Below are positions 1-7,873 of a DNA stretch of 17,547 bases, piece after piece. The DNA is taken from positions 1 to 17,547 of the forward strand of contig DYKW01000017.1 in assembly GCA_020722405.1 (NCBI GenBank). Direction: 5' to 3'. Position 1 is the stretch's first letter. Every line of letters starts with the position of its first letter. Source of the stretch: Anaerolinea thermophila (GTDB lineage Bacteria; Chloroflexota; Anaerolineae; Anaerolineales; DRKV01). The notes beneath the pieces are model-generated. The model did not search any database, was not told the DNA's origin, and saw only the letters and a list, made by a program, of their open reading frames with translations. The position numbers were made by a program, and so were the translations under genes.

Positions 1-1
1 T

Positions 2-73
2 TTTCATCTCGACGAGCCGTTTTGCAGTGAGGAGAAACCCTATGAAAAACTACATTTAGATCAGATACCTTAA
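2..73 (+). CDS. Possible 3' end of an upstream plus-strand gene (partial)
   Basis: Frame 2 is open from the window edge to a TAA at 71-73 and encodes 23 residues ending HLDQIP. The composition (charged residues, mixed codons) is compatible with a genuine C-terminus, but 23 codons cannot prove coding. It is not recognisable as any family. A competing reading is frame 1, open from base 1 to a TGA at 28-30. A perfect 7-bp inverted repeat sits on the stop codon. If real, the gene ends about 110 bases before the cpaB promoter. Confidence 0.3.
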   Translation, partial: FHLDEPFCSEEKPYEKLHLDQIP

Positions 74-79
74 TCTGAT
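60..79. repeat. Short inverted repeat ATCAGAT-6-ATCTGAT
   Basis: Seven-base perfect arms (60-66 and 73-79) are separated by ACCTTA. The element overlaps the putative stop codon of the edge ORF. No T-run follows on the plus strand, so it is a weak candidate for a terminator; a protein-binding dyad is equally possible. Confidence 0.35.
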
Positions 80-184
80 GAAATTATCATGTTGTTGACT
101 GGTCAAGGTTCACATAATCGGGTAGACTATATGTAGTGAAGTTCTTGGGTAGGCGTTGGTTATGTGCAATCTTTTAACAAGTAC

Positions 185-213
185 TAAAGAGACATTGACT
201 TTCGCCCCCAAAA
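185..213 (+). promoter_or_regulatory. Sigma70-type promoter for the tad operon
   Basis: TTGACT at 185-190 and TATTAT at 208-213 are separated by exactly 17 bases, which is the consensus geometry for a housekeeping sigma factor. The predicted transcription start is near 220, leaving an untranslated leader of roughly 100 bases before cpaB. The leader contains short complementary segments (AACCG near 245 with CGGTT near 274), but I recognise no riboswitch class in it. Confidence 0.65.
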
Positions 214-323
214 CGCGTATTATAGCAAATAAGTATGGCTAACGAACCGGCTTTCTCTAGGCTGTTGGCCAATCGGTTTACACTCTTGTTTCCCAAGATA
301 CCAGGCATAAATTGGAGGCCCTA

Positions 324-1553
324 ATGCGTCGAGGAAGAATTTTTCTCTTGTTGGGAGTGTTGCTCATTGTTATTTTGATTGCCGTTGCTGTATTGTTGCC
401 CCGGTTGACAATAGGGGGTGGACAAGGGACACCTCCAGCGGGCGCGGTACCCACGCCGGTGCCACAAAAGAGTGCGGTAGTCTTGGCTCAGCCGGTTAAG
501 CGTGGAGACGTGCTGACCGAAAATATGTTGACAACGATTATGGTGCCGGAAGAGACCTTTATCGCAGACACCATGTTTGATGATCTTGCGCTCGTTGTAG
601 GCACCAAGGCCAAGTTTGATCTGGATGCGGGAATGTTGTTGACTAAGGCTGTGTTACTCACCTCCGACCAGGCGCTGCCATTGGCCGGTTCTGATTCTGC
701 GCTAGTTATCCCGCCAGGCAAGGTGGCTGTGTCCATCCCAATTAGCAGACTTTCTGCAGTTTCCTACGCACCGCGCCGTGGTGATCATGTGGACATCATT
801 GCCACGTTATTATTGGTAGACCTGGATCAAGATTTTCAGAGCGTTTTGCCCGATTTGACCGCAGGTGTGGTTAGCCCCGGCAATGTGGAGTACCAGGCAC
901 AGGCTGGTTCGGCTGGTGAAGTGGATAATTCCACGGGGTTGATCAAAGGGACTACTGCGAATCTTGCTGCTCAAATTGTTGGGGGAGGACGTTCTGCCAT
1001 CTTGGGGCGTACCGAGATTGATCCAGTGTTAGGCCAACCGTTTTATGTATTGCCCTCGGAGTCTCAGCGCCCTCGTATGGTGAGTCAGGCCATTATGCGA
1101 GATGTCATTGTGCTGAAAGTTGGGAATTTCTTGACAGAAGAGGAAGAACAGGCACAGGCGAATAACGCTCAAAATGTAGCGGCCCCTGCGGGCGCAGAGC
1201 CAGGCACGACAGTGGGCACTCCCGGTCAAGAACCAACGGCTACTGACCAGCAGACGACGCAACAAACGGTTGTTCGCCCCCCAGACATCATTACATTGAT
1301 CGTTTCTCCTCAGGATGCTGTGACATTGAATTTCCTCATTTACGGTGGCGCAGAGTTGACATTGGCGCTGCGCTCGGCGGCTACTGAAAATAACGACATC
1401 ATTCCCACGCAGCCGGTAACTTTACAGTATTTCATGGATACATACAATGTTCCGGTCCCGGCACGACAGCCTTATGGTATGGAACCGAGTGTGGATGAGT
1501 TGCTGGCTCCCGAATTACCAAATGATAAACCGCTACCAACACCGGCGCCCTAG
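324..1553 (+). CDS. cpaB: CpaB/RcpC, periplasmic Tad pilus assembly protein
   Basis: This is a Tad (Flp pilus) assembly protein anchored in the cytoplasmic membrane. The 409-residue product has an N-terminal membrane segment (about residues 6-26), then a SAF-type domain (about 50-112, including the QPVKRGDVLT stretch) and a CpaB/RcpC domain with the SAVSYAPRRGDHVDI motif (about 144-158). A low-complexity Glu/Gln/Thr/Pro linker (about 272-318) follows, then a conserved C-terminal strand segment (NFLIYGGAELTLALRSA, 336-352). I chose ATG at 324 because a TGGAGG Shine-Dalgarno at 313-318 sits 5 bases upstream; the in-frame TTG at 312 overlaps that site. The protein is longer than many family members because of the linker and a C-terminal tail of about 55 residues. 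It is the first gene of the tad block. Confidence 0.88.
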   Translation: MRRGRIFLLLGVLLIVILIAVAVLLPRLTIGGGQGTPPAGAVPTPVPQKSAVVLAQPVKRGDVLTENMLTTIMVPEETFIADTMFDDLALVVGTKAKFDLDAGMLLTKAVLLTSDQALPLAGSDSALVIPPGKVAVSIPISRLSAVSYAPRRGDHVDIIATLLLVDLDQDFQSVLPDLTAGVVSPGNVEYQAQAGSAGEVDNSTGLIKGTTANLAAQIVGGGRSAILGRTEIDPVLGQPFYVLPSESQRPRMVSQAIMRDVIVLKVGNFLTEEEEQAQANNAQNVAAPAGAEPGTTVGTPGQEPTATDQQTTQQTVVRPPDIITLIVSPQDAVTLNFLIYGGAELTLALRSAATENNDIIPTQPVTLQYFMDTYNVPVPARQPYGMEPSVDELLAPELPNDKPLPTPAP

Positions 1554-1585
1554 CCGAGTTTGCACTATTTGATAAAGCCGTGATG

Positions 1586-1626
1586 CTGGGAAAGGGGTTA
1601 GGTTGGAGGGTGTACCCCTTTCCCAG
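1586..1626 (+). terminator. Strong hairpin between cpaB and cpaE (attenuator or processing site)
   Basis: CTGGGAAAGGGGT (1586-1598) and ACCCCTTTCCCAG (1614-1626) form a perfect 13-bp stem around a 15-base loop. What follows is T-rich but has no clean T-run, so full intrinsic termination is uncertain. The hairpin could partly terminate, or protect the cpaB mRNA 3' end. A separate promoter lies downstream before the next gene, which fits partial uncoupling of cpaB from the rest of the operon. Confidence 0.55.
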
Positions 1627-1691
1627 TAATTCTATCGGTTTGTTGTCTTTAGGGAATGTCAAGGTGCGCAAGGATACTCGTAAAGATAAGC

Positions 1692-1720
1692 GTGCTTTCG
1701 ATAGGATATCAGTGTATAAT
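1692..1720 (+). promoter_or_regulatory. Probable internal promoter before the receiver-cpaE gene
   Basis: A perfect TATAAT lies at 1715-1720, preceded by a TG. The matching -35 region is poor (GTGCTT at 1692-1697, 17-base spacing). The start would be near 1727, about 55 bases ahead of the gene. Its position after the strong hairpin supports a second transcription unit for the ATPase and membrane components. Confidence 0.45.
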
Positions 1721-1781
1721 TTAGAGTAGATAGTATGCCTTGCCAATTTCGAGGTCAACCTCGTTTGCATGGAGCCGACGC

Positions 1782-3008
1782 ATGAGCAATGAAAAAATTC
1801 AAGTTCTAATCGTTGATGATATTGCAGAAACACGAGAAAATATTCGTAAGTTATTACAGTTTGAAAATGATGTAGAAGTTGTAGGGGCGGCGCGTAGTGG
1901 GAAAGAGGCGATCCAACTAACAAAAGAAACCAGGCCGGATGTTGTGTTGATGGATATCAACATGCCGGACATGGATGGCATTACCGCTACTGAGAAAATC
2001 AAACAGATCTTACCTTATGTGCAAATTGTCATTTTATCGGTACAGAATGATCCGAACTACATGCGTCGTGCCATGATGGCTGGAGCACGGGATTTCTTGG
2101 CAAAACCTCCTACCGTGGATGAATTGACCGCCGCCATTCGCCGTGCAGGAAAGATGGCACTAGCCGAAAAGAGCAAATTAGAAGCAGTTGCTGCAGTGAC
2201 CACAGGGGGAGGTAGTAGTGTAGCAACGGGAGGTCCCTCTCGGCAAGGAAAGGTTATCCTGGTTTATAGCCCTAAAGGAGGCGTCGGATGTACAACGCTG
2301 GCAACCAATTTAGCCATTACCCTTCACAATCCTGATACACCAACGGTGCTTGTGGACGTTAATCTTCAATTTGGAGATGTCGGTGTTTTTCTTAATGAAC
2401 AGCCCCGTAACACCATCTTAGATCTGGCACCTAGGGTAGATGAATTAGAGAACGAGGTGTTAGAAGAAGTTTTAATTACACACAATGCATCTGGCGTTAA
2501 AGTATTGGCGGCCCCGACTCGTCCAGAGTATGCAGAAAATATTACCGGGGAGCAAATTACTAAAATTTTGCAATACTTGCGACGCATGTTTTCTTATATT
2601 ATCGTAGATAGTTCATCTACACTTACAGATCCGGTAATTAGTGCCTTAGATGAAATGGATGCGGTGGTATTAATTACCACACAAGATATCCCGTCCATTA
2701 AGAGTGCGCGTATCTTTTTGGATCTATTGGATGTAATGAAAATTGAGCGTGAGCGGGTTTTTCTGACGGTCAATATGTTTGATCGTCGAATTGCAGGAAT
2801 TACCCCAGAGCGTATAAGCGAAAACTTCCGCCTTCCGGTAAGTGGTGTTATTCCGTTAGAGCGTAGCATTGTAGTGCCTGCTGTAAATCGAGGCATTCCT
2901 TTTATGCTTAAAGATAAATCTAATCCGTTGGCGCAGCGCATTCTGGCCTTGGCCGGTGAAATACGACGAAAATTAACAGAACTGGAAAAAGCGCAAAGTG
3001 GAATTTAG
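1782..3008 (+). CDS. cpaE: Response regulator receiver fused to CpaE/TadZ ATPase-like localisation protein
   Basis: The 408-residue protein has two parts. Residues 4-125 are a CheY-type receiver with a complete phosphorylation set: acidic pair D12/D13, phospho-acceptor D58 in VLMDINMPDMDG, switch S86 and K108 in AKPP. After a Gly/Ser-rich linker (about 140-155) comes a MinD/ParA-like domain. Its deviant Walker A reads KGGVGCTT (165-172), keeping the signature Lys but with Cys in place of the P-loop Lys; such loss is known in TadZ/CpaE proteins. CpaE/TadZ places the Tad machine at its cell site. ATG 1782 is chosen over 1740 because GGAG at 1771-1774 lies 7 bases upstream and the receiver begins directly after it. 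The intact receiver suggests phosphorylation control, although no kinase gene is adjacent. Codon use looks more A/T-rich than in the neighbouring genes. Confidence 0.87.
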   Translation: MSNEKIQVLIVDDIAETRENIRKLLQFENDVEVVGAARSGKEAIQLTKETRPDVVLMDINMPDMDGITATEKIKQILPYVQIVILSVQNDPNYMRRAMMAGARDFLAKPPTVDELTAAIRRAGKMALAEKSKLEAVAAVTTGGGSSVATGGPSRQGKVILVYSPKGGVGCTTLATNLAITLHNPDTPTVLVDVNLQFGDVGVFLNEQPRNTILDLAPRVDELENEVLEEVLITHNASGVKVLAAPTRPEYAENITGEQITKILQYLRRMFSYIIVDSSSTLTDPVISALDEMDAVVLITTQDIPSIKSARIFLDLLDVMKIERERVFLTVNMFDRRIAGITPERISENFRLPVSGVIPLERSIVVPAVNRGIPFMLKDKSNPLAQRILALAGEIRRKLTELEKAQSGI

Positions 3009-3039
3009 AGGTTTTGATTAGTGGCAGGAGGTACGTTTT

Positions 3040-4452
3040 ATGTCCTTACTTAATAGGATTGAGAAAAATCAAGGTGGGGAAAAGGCTAAAGAAAATAAAG
3101 ATAGTACCACCGGCGAGGCTGGTGCGAAAGGTGGTTTGGGTGCCTTGCAATCCCGGCGGGTGGTGCCCCCTAGTGCTACGACTCAGCGTGATAAACTTTC
3201 AGATATTAAAAACCGTGTGCAGAATCGCCTGTTAGCCGAAATCGATCCATCAATGGATGTCTCACGGGTTAGTGAAGTAAGAAGCACCATCCAGGAACTT
3301 TTTGAGCAAGTGCTTTCAGAAGAAAACATCATTTTGACCCGCCCAGAAAAGCATCGACTTTTCGAGCAAATTGCGGCAGATATCCTGGGATTTGGCCCAC
3401 TGCAGCCGTTGCTGGAAGATGAAGAGATTACTGAAGTTATGGTCAATGGTGCAAAAAACATCTATGTAGAGCGTAAAGGGCGCTTGCATCGAGTGCCGAT
3501 TACCTTTGAGAGTGATGAACACGTAACGCGCATCATTGACCGCATTGTTGCTCCAATGGGACGTCGCATTGACGAATCGCAACCTTATGTAGACGCCCGC
3601 TTGCCAGATGGTTCGCGTGTCAATGCTGTTATTCCACCGCTATCTCTGGTTGGGCCAGTGCTTACTATCCGTAAATTCTTCAAAAACCCGCTGACGGTTG
3701 AGCAACTCATTCAACTTGGCACTTTGACCGATGAAGCCGTGGCATTTTTGGAAGCATGTGTCAAATCCAGATTGAATATCGTGATCTCTGGAGGTACTGG
3801 TTCCGGTAAAACCACTTTGCTCAACATCTTGTCCGCTTTTATTCCTAGTGATGAACGGATTCTAACTATCGAAAACGCTGCAGAGTTGCAATTGCGGCAG
3901 GAACATGTCGTCACATTGGAGTCACGTCCACCCAACATTGAAGGCAAAGGCGAAGTTACTATTCGCGATTTGGTGGTAAATGCCCTGCGTATGCGTCCTG
4001 ATCGCATTATCGTAGGTGAGATTCGCGATGGCGCAGCCCTTGATATGCTTCAGGCCATGAATACCGGCCACGACGGTTCAATGACCACTGCCCACTCTAA
4101 CGCCCCACGCGACACCCTGGCCCGTGTGGAAACGATGGCTCTGATGGCCGGAATAGATTTGCCGCAGCGTGCTATTCGCGAACAGATTGCATCCGCTATT
4201 GATTTGATAGTGCACCAGGAGCGTATGCGAGATGGTAGCCGTCGAGTAGTAAATATCACCGAGGTTACCGGCATGGAAGGCGATATCATCACAATGACGG
4301 ATATATTTATGTTTGAGCAAGTGGGCTATGAACAGGGTAAGGTTGTTGGCCGATTGCGCCCAACGGGATTGCGCCCGAAATTTATGGATAAACTGGAAGC
4401 CAGTGGCATTCATTTGCCCCCATCTATTTTTGGTATTGGGCGAAAACGCTGA
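3040..4452 (+). CDS. cpaF: CpaF/TadA secretion ATPase
   Basis: A hexameric type II/IV secretion ATPase that powers Flp pilus assembly at the cytoplasmic face. The 470-residue protein has a variable charged N-terminus (1-55), an N-terminal domain (about 60-220) and the motor domain: Walker A GGTGSGKTT (251-259), Asp-box region TIENAAELQL (276-285), Walker B RIIVGEIRD (322-330, E327) and His box TGHDGSMTTAHSN (342-354). The Asp-box has Asn279 where most family members I recall have Asp (IEDAAEL). AGGAGG at 3026-3031, 8 bases before ATG, supports the start. It lies 31 bases after cpaE and 30 before tadB, as expected for an operon. Confidence 0.94.
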   Translation: MSLLNRIEKNQGGEKAKENKDSTTGEAGAKGGLGALQSRRVVPPSATTQRDKLSDIKNRVQNRLLAEIDPSMDVSRVSEVRSTIQELFEQVLSEENIILTRPEKHRLFEQIAADILGFGPLQPLLEDEEITEVMVNGAKNIYVERKGRLHRVPITFESDEHVTRIIDRIVAPMGRRIDESQPYVDARLPDGSRVNAVIPPLSLVGPVLTIRKFFKNPLTVEQLIQLGTLTDEAVAFLEACVKSRLNIVISGGTGSGKTTLLNILSAFIPSDERILTIENAAELQLRQEHVVTLESRPPNIEGKGEVTIRDLVVNALRMRPDRIIVGEIRDGAALDMLQAMNTGHDGSMTTAHSNAPRDTLARVETMALMAGIDLPQRAIREQIASAIDLIVHQERMRDGSRRVVNITEVTGMEGDIITMTDIFMFEQVGYEQGKVVGRLRPTGLRPKFMDKLEASGIHLPPSIFGIGRKR

Positions 4453-4482
4453 TGCGCACGTTCGGGAAGGAGCACCTGCTTT

Positions 4483-5469
4483 ATGACGCTATTTTTGGTA
4501 ATAGGTGGTGCTACAGCGCTGTTATTGTTGATTATAGGGGCAGTAATTTCGGCGCGTAGCGAACACTCTCTGGTGGAAGACCGTCTGGGAAAATACCTTG
4601 ACGAGGAAACCATTAAAGAAGCCGCTGAAGAGGCCAAGAGAGATGGCGGCCTCCTGACGGACTGGATAAATCGCCAGGTCGAAAGGTCCAGTCGTGGAGA
4701 TCGCCTTGCTAAGGTGTTAGCACAGGCAGATATCAAACTCAAACCGGGTGAGTTTATTGCTCTGCAGATTATCATTGGCTTTTTGGGAGGCGTGCTATCT
4801 TACTTCTTCTTTGCGCGCGGCGAAAATAGACTGACAACCATTCTGATAGTGGTACTTGGGGCAATTTTAACCGGTACGTTAGGTCCTAGATTTTATCTTA
4901 ATTCCCAAAAGGGTAAGCGGTTACGGCGTTTTAACGATCAGTTGCCTGATATGTTGACCTTAATGGTGAATGGTTTGCGCGCTGGCTATTCGACTATGCA
5001 GGCAATGGAAGCGGTTAGCAAAGAACTACCACCACCCATCTCTGATGAATTCCGACGTGTGGTACAAGAAATGCAACTTGGCGTCCCCATGGAGCGGGCA
5101 CTGGACAACCTGCTTCGACGCGTGCCGAGCGATGATTTGGATCTGGTTGTTACCGCTATCAACGTACAACGAGAAGTCGGCGGTAACTTGTCGGAAATAT
5201 TGGATACGATTTCCTTTACGATTCGTGAACGTATTCGCATCAAAGGTGAAATTCGAGTGTTGACTTCACAGGTAATGTATTCAGGACGTTTCCTTTCCAT
5301 TTTGCCAGTTATTCTTTCGCTCATCCTGTGGGGTGTGAACCGACCGTACATGATGAAATTCTTTGAACCAGAGAGCCGTACTTGCGGCTTAAGCCTGCTA
5401 GGGTGTGGCGGCTTGATGATTGCAGCCGGCTACTTTGTGATGAACAAAATCGCCGATATCGAAGTTTGA
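4483..5469 (+). CDS. tadB: TadB, inner-membrane type II secretion F-like protein
   Basis: One of the paired polytopic platform proteins of the Tad machine, thought to couple CpaF motion to pilin insertion. The 328 residues comprise an N-terminal membrane segment (about 3-24), a charged stretch (about 25-90), two membrane segments near 92-135, a cytoplasmic T2SSF domain (about 148-268, with the typical LPDMLTLMVNGLRAGYS) and two C-terminal membrane segments. GGAAGGAG at 4465-4472 supports ATG 4483. It is followed after 33 bases by tadC, the usual arrangement. Confidence 0.9.
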   Translation: MTLFLVIGGATALLLLIIGAVISARSEHSLVEDRLGKYLDEETIKEAAEEAKRDGGLLTDWINRQVERSSRGDRLAKVLAQADIKLKPGEFIALQIIIGFLGGVLSYFFFARGENRLTTILIVVLGAILTGTLGPRFYLNSQKGKRLRRFNDQLPDMLTLMVNGLRAGYSTMQAMEAVSKELPPPISDEFRRVVQEMQLGVPMERALDNLLRRVPSDDLDLVVTAINVQREVGGNLSEILDTISFTIRERIRIKGEIRVLTSQVMYSGRFLSILPVILSLILWGVNRPYMMKFFEPESRTCGLSLLGCGGLMIAAGYFVMNKIADIEV

Positions 5470-5502
5470 TCCCGCTTTTCTGAAGTCTTTGGAGGTGGAA
5501 GT

Positions 5503-6441
5503 ATGGGTTGGATCATCTTAGGGGTAATTGTTGTGATTGTAGCCATCGTGTTGGTTATTGTTGGCTTGCGTGCCGGCGAGGAGGTTGATCCCATACAAAT
5601 GCGCATGGAAGCATTTGCCGATCGCGCCGAACCGGTAACTTTGGAGGAAATCGAACTTTCACAGCCGCTTAGCCAACGCATTTTTATTCCTATGGCGCGC
5701 CGTATTGGTGAAATGGTGTTGCGCTTTACCCCGCAAAATGCTATCCAAAACACCACCATAAAATTAGAAATGGCCGGAAAATCCATGGATCCGACGGTAT
5801 TTTGGGGGTTACGTGTAGCTGGGGTCGCTTTGGGTTTGTTGTTCGTGTTTTTGGGCGGCATTGTCCCGGAAGGTAGTTTCCTGAAGGGACGTGGATTGCT
5901 CTTTGGCCTTCCAATGGGTTTTTTGGGGTTTTTCTTGCCCGAATTATGGCTCTCCAGCCAGATAACACGTCGTCAAAATGCCGTTCGTAAAGCCATGCCG
6001 GATGCACTGGACTTGCTAACGATTTGTGTAGAAGCGGGTTTGGGTTTTGACGCCGCGATGGCGAAGGTAAATGAAAAATGGGATAATGAACTGGCTTTGG
6101 CTTTTGGACGAGTCATTCGAGAAGTGCAATTGGGAAAACTTCGTCGTGAGGCCTTACGAGATATGGCCGACCACCTGGGCGTTCCGGAAATGACAAGTTT
6201 TGTCGCTGCTGTTATCCAGAGTGAACAATTGGGCGTTAGTATGGCCAACGTGTTGCGCATTCAGTCAGAACAAATGCGCATTCGCCGACGGCAGGCTGCC
6301 GAGGAAGAAGCCCACAAAGCACCGATTAAGATGCTGTTCCCCATGGCGCTGTTGATTTTCCCCTCCATTATGATTGTACTGATGGGGCCTGCCGCGTTGA
6401 TTCTGATGCAATCCGCATTGGGTGCTATGTTTTTCCACTAG
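5503..6441 (+). CDS. tadC: TadC, inner-membrane type II secretion F-like protein
   Basis: The partner of TadB in the pilus platform. It has 312 residues: an N-terminal membrane helix (3-22), a cytoplasmic stretch, two membrane helices (about 103-150), a T2SSF domain (about 160-285, with MPDALDLLTICVEAGLGFDAA) and a C-terminal hydrophobic helix (about 283-308). GGAGGTGG at 5491-5498 lies just ahead of ATG 5503. Its stop codon is only two bases before the next start, so the downstream gene is probably translated by coupling. Confidence 0.9.
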   Translation: MGWIILGVIVVIVAIVLVIVGLRAGEEVDPIQMRMEAFADRAEPVTLEEIELSQPLSQRIFIPMARRIGEMVLRFTPQNAIQNTTIKLEMAGKSMDPTVFWGLRVAGVALGLLFVFLGGIVPEGSFLKGRGLLFGLPMGFLGFFLPELWLSSQITRRQNAVRKAMPDALDLLTICVEAGLGFDAAMAKVNEKWDNELALAFGRVIREVQLGKLRREALRDMADHLGVPEMTSFVAAVIQSEQLGVSMANVLRIQSEQMRIRRRQAAEEEAHKAPIKMLFPMALLIFPSIMIVLMGPAALILMQSALGAMFFH

Positions 6442-6443
6442 CA

Positions 6444-7181
6444 ATGCGTATAGCCTATCGCCTGTACCGTGGATGGTGGCGGGCGGTAGATGCGCTTTAT
6501 CCGCCGGTATGCGGCGGGTGCGGAACTCCCGGCGAGCGTTGGTGTTCCTCTTGCAACCGGCAAACGCACCGCATCTTACCGCCCTGGTGCCCTCAATGTG
6601 GTGAGCCGCTTGTTCATGGCACGTGCCCTCGTTGTACCCGTAGACCGCTGCAAAATGTGGTTTTGCGCTCTTGGGCGGTATTCGATGGCCCATTACGGCA
6701 AGCATTACACCGCATCAAATACCGGCGTGACCTTGGGTTAGCCGATTGCATTGCGGCAGAAATGCTCGCCTTCTTTCAAACGGAGTTGCGATGGAACATT
6801 GACATGGTGATTCCGGTTCCCTTGAGTGCCAAACGTTTGCGAGAGCGTGGCTATAACCAGGCTGCACAGTTTGCCTTGCCATTAGCGTTGGCCTTAGGCG
6901 CTCGCTATCGCCCATCGGGCGTACGGCGAATACGTCATACGGTATCGCAGGTAAAACTATCCTGGCAGGAGCGACAAGACAACGTGACAGGCGCTTTTTA
7001 TGCCAACCCTCGTCTGGTTGCCGGACAAAAAATATTGTTGATTGATGATGTGGTAACCACAGGCGCAACGATATCTGCCTGTGCAACGGCGTTGCTGGAT
7101 GCTGGCGCACGCAATGTATACGCCTTGAGCGTAGCACGTGCCATGCAGCATTACCATACAGCGTCGGAAGTAGCGGTGTAA
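6444..7181 (+). CDS. comFC: ComFC-family phosphoribosyltransferase-like protein with two zinc ribbons
   Basis: The 245-residue product has two N-terminal zinc-binding clusters, C23/C26/C34/C37 and C49/C52/C61/C64, followed by a type I phosphoribosyltransferase fold with the PRPP loop ILLIDDVVTTGAT (197-209). It matches the ComFC/GntX family; ComFC takes part in natural DNA uptake in several bacteria, but the reaction is not settled. The family's upstream conserved stretch VIPVPLS...RERGYNQA is present (122-140). There is no evident Shine-Dalgarno of its own; ATG lies two bases after the tadC stop, which suggests coupling. Its location in a pilus operon may point to a shared role in DNA uptake, but the gene is also found apart from pili. 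Confidence 0.85.
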   Translation: MRIAYRLYRGWWRAVDALYPPVCGGCGTPGERWCSSCNRQTHRILPPWCPQCGEPLVHGTCPRCTRRPLQNVVLRSWAVFDGPLRQALHRIKYRRDLGLADCIAAEMLAFFQTELRWNIDMVIPVPLSAKRLRERGYNQAAQFALPLALALGARYRPSGVRRIRHTVSQVKLSWQERQDNVTGAFYANPRLVAGQKILLIDDVVTTGATISACATALLDAGARNVYALSVARAMQHYHTASEVAV

Positions 7182-7232
7182 ACGGAGAATGACATCATCG
7201 GTTTCCCACTATTCTCGAAGGAGGATTTTGCT

Positions 7233-7793
7233 ATGACGCTCCAGGTTGAAGTCTACACCCGTAATATGGAATTGTCGGACCACATTGGTGAATATGTTAA
7301 CAAAAAGGTCGGCAAATTGGATCGATATTTGAGCAATATCGATCATGTTCGGGTAGATCTAGCACATGTGAAAGCGGCACGCAATGCCAATGACCGGCAT
7401 ACAGCGCAAATTACCGTGCGTGGCCGTGGTTTTATCTTGCGCACCGAAGAGAGCGCCGATACAATTTTGGCAGCCCTGGATTTAGCCCTGGAAAAAATGC
7501 AGCGCCGCATTGAACGTTACAAGGGTAAACGTGGGCGAAGACGTTTGGATGTTCGCCCTGAAGAAGAAACTGCCCCCTTAGAAGAAATAGAAGAAATAGA
7601 AGAAGAGCCCATTATTGCACGTCGCAAGCGCTTCACGCTGGTTCCAATGACGGAAGCGGAAGCCATCGAACAAATGCAGTTACTGGGGCACGATAACTTC
7701 TTCATCTTTTACAATGCGAATACCGATGGGATTAACGTACTGTACCGGCGGCGTGATGGTGCCTACGGGTTGATTGAGCCAGAAGTCGGATAA
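7233..7793 (+). CDS. hpf: Long-form ribosome hibernation promoting factor
   Basis: This binds idle 30S subunits and promotes 100S ribosome dimers. The 186 residues comprise an HPF/RaiA beta-alpha fold (1-95), a Glu-rich linker (about 109-126) and the C-terminal dimerisation domain (about 130-186) carrying the family stretch GHDNFFIFYNANTDGINVLYRR. The presence of this tail defines the long form that dimerises ribosomes by itself. The linker is encoded partly by a tandem repeat of the nonamer GAAGAAATA (7581-7604), a possible length-variable site. AAGGAGG at 7218-7224, 8 bases before ATG, gives it a much stronger ribosome site than comFC, so it may be translated well above the upstream genes. 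Confidence 0.93.
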   Translation: MTLQVEVYTRNMELSDHIGEYVNKKVGKLDRYLSNIDHVRVDLAHVKAARNANDRHTAQITVRGRGFILRTEESADTILAALDLALEKMQRRIERYKGKRGRRRLDVRPEEETAPLEEIEEIEEEPIIARRKRFTLVPMTEAEAIEQMQLLGHDNFFIFYNANTDGINVLYRRRDGAYGLIEPEVG

Positions 7794-7800
7794 AGAACTC

Positions 7801-7837
7801 AAAAAACTGCCCTCTCGACAAGAGAGGGCAGTTTTTT
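7801..7837. terminator. Bidirectional intrinsic terminator
   Basis: AAAAAACTGCCCTCTC (7801-7816) pairs with GAGAGGGCAGTTTTTT (7822-7837) around the loop GACAA. The stem has a GC-rich core and ends in a T6 tract on the plus strand; the mirrored A6 gives a T6 tract for minus-strand transcripts. It lies 8 bases after hpf and 36 bases past the stop of the convergent membrane-protein gene, so it can end both transcripts. Confidence 0.93.
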
Positions 7838-7873
7838 ATTGACCTGCATTTCGGCAAAGCAGGTGCCCCAAAG

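Noticed and set aside
42..59. Mini ORF (ATG plus four codons) with a GAGGAG site at the window start
   Set aside because: Five codons cannot be judged as a gene. A truncated pilin was considered because tad genes follow, but no pilin-like continuation exists in any frame.
94..130. Second promoter at TTGACT (94-99)
   Set aside because: No acceptable -10 box lies 16-18 bases downstream; the TTGAC/GTCAA symmetry is short.
220..323. Possible c-di-GMP or other riboswitch in the cpaB leader
   Set aside because: The leader is long enough but lacks the conserved motifs of the classes I know; only short complementary stretches are seen.
312..323. TTG 312 as the cpaB start
   Set aside because: It overlaps the Shine-Dalgarno that serves ATG 324 and has none of its own.
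1432..1923. Minus-strand ORF of 163 codons across the cpaB-cpaE gap
   Set aside because: It overlaps both genes and the hairpin, has no ribosome site and no recognisable motif.
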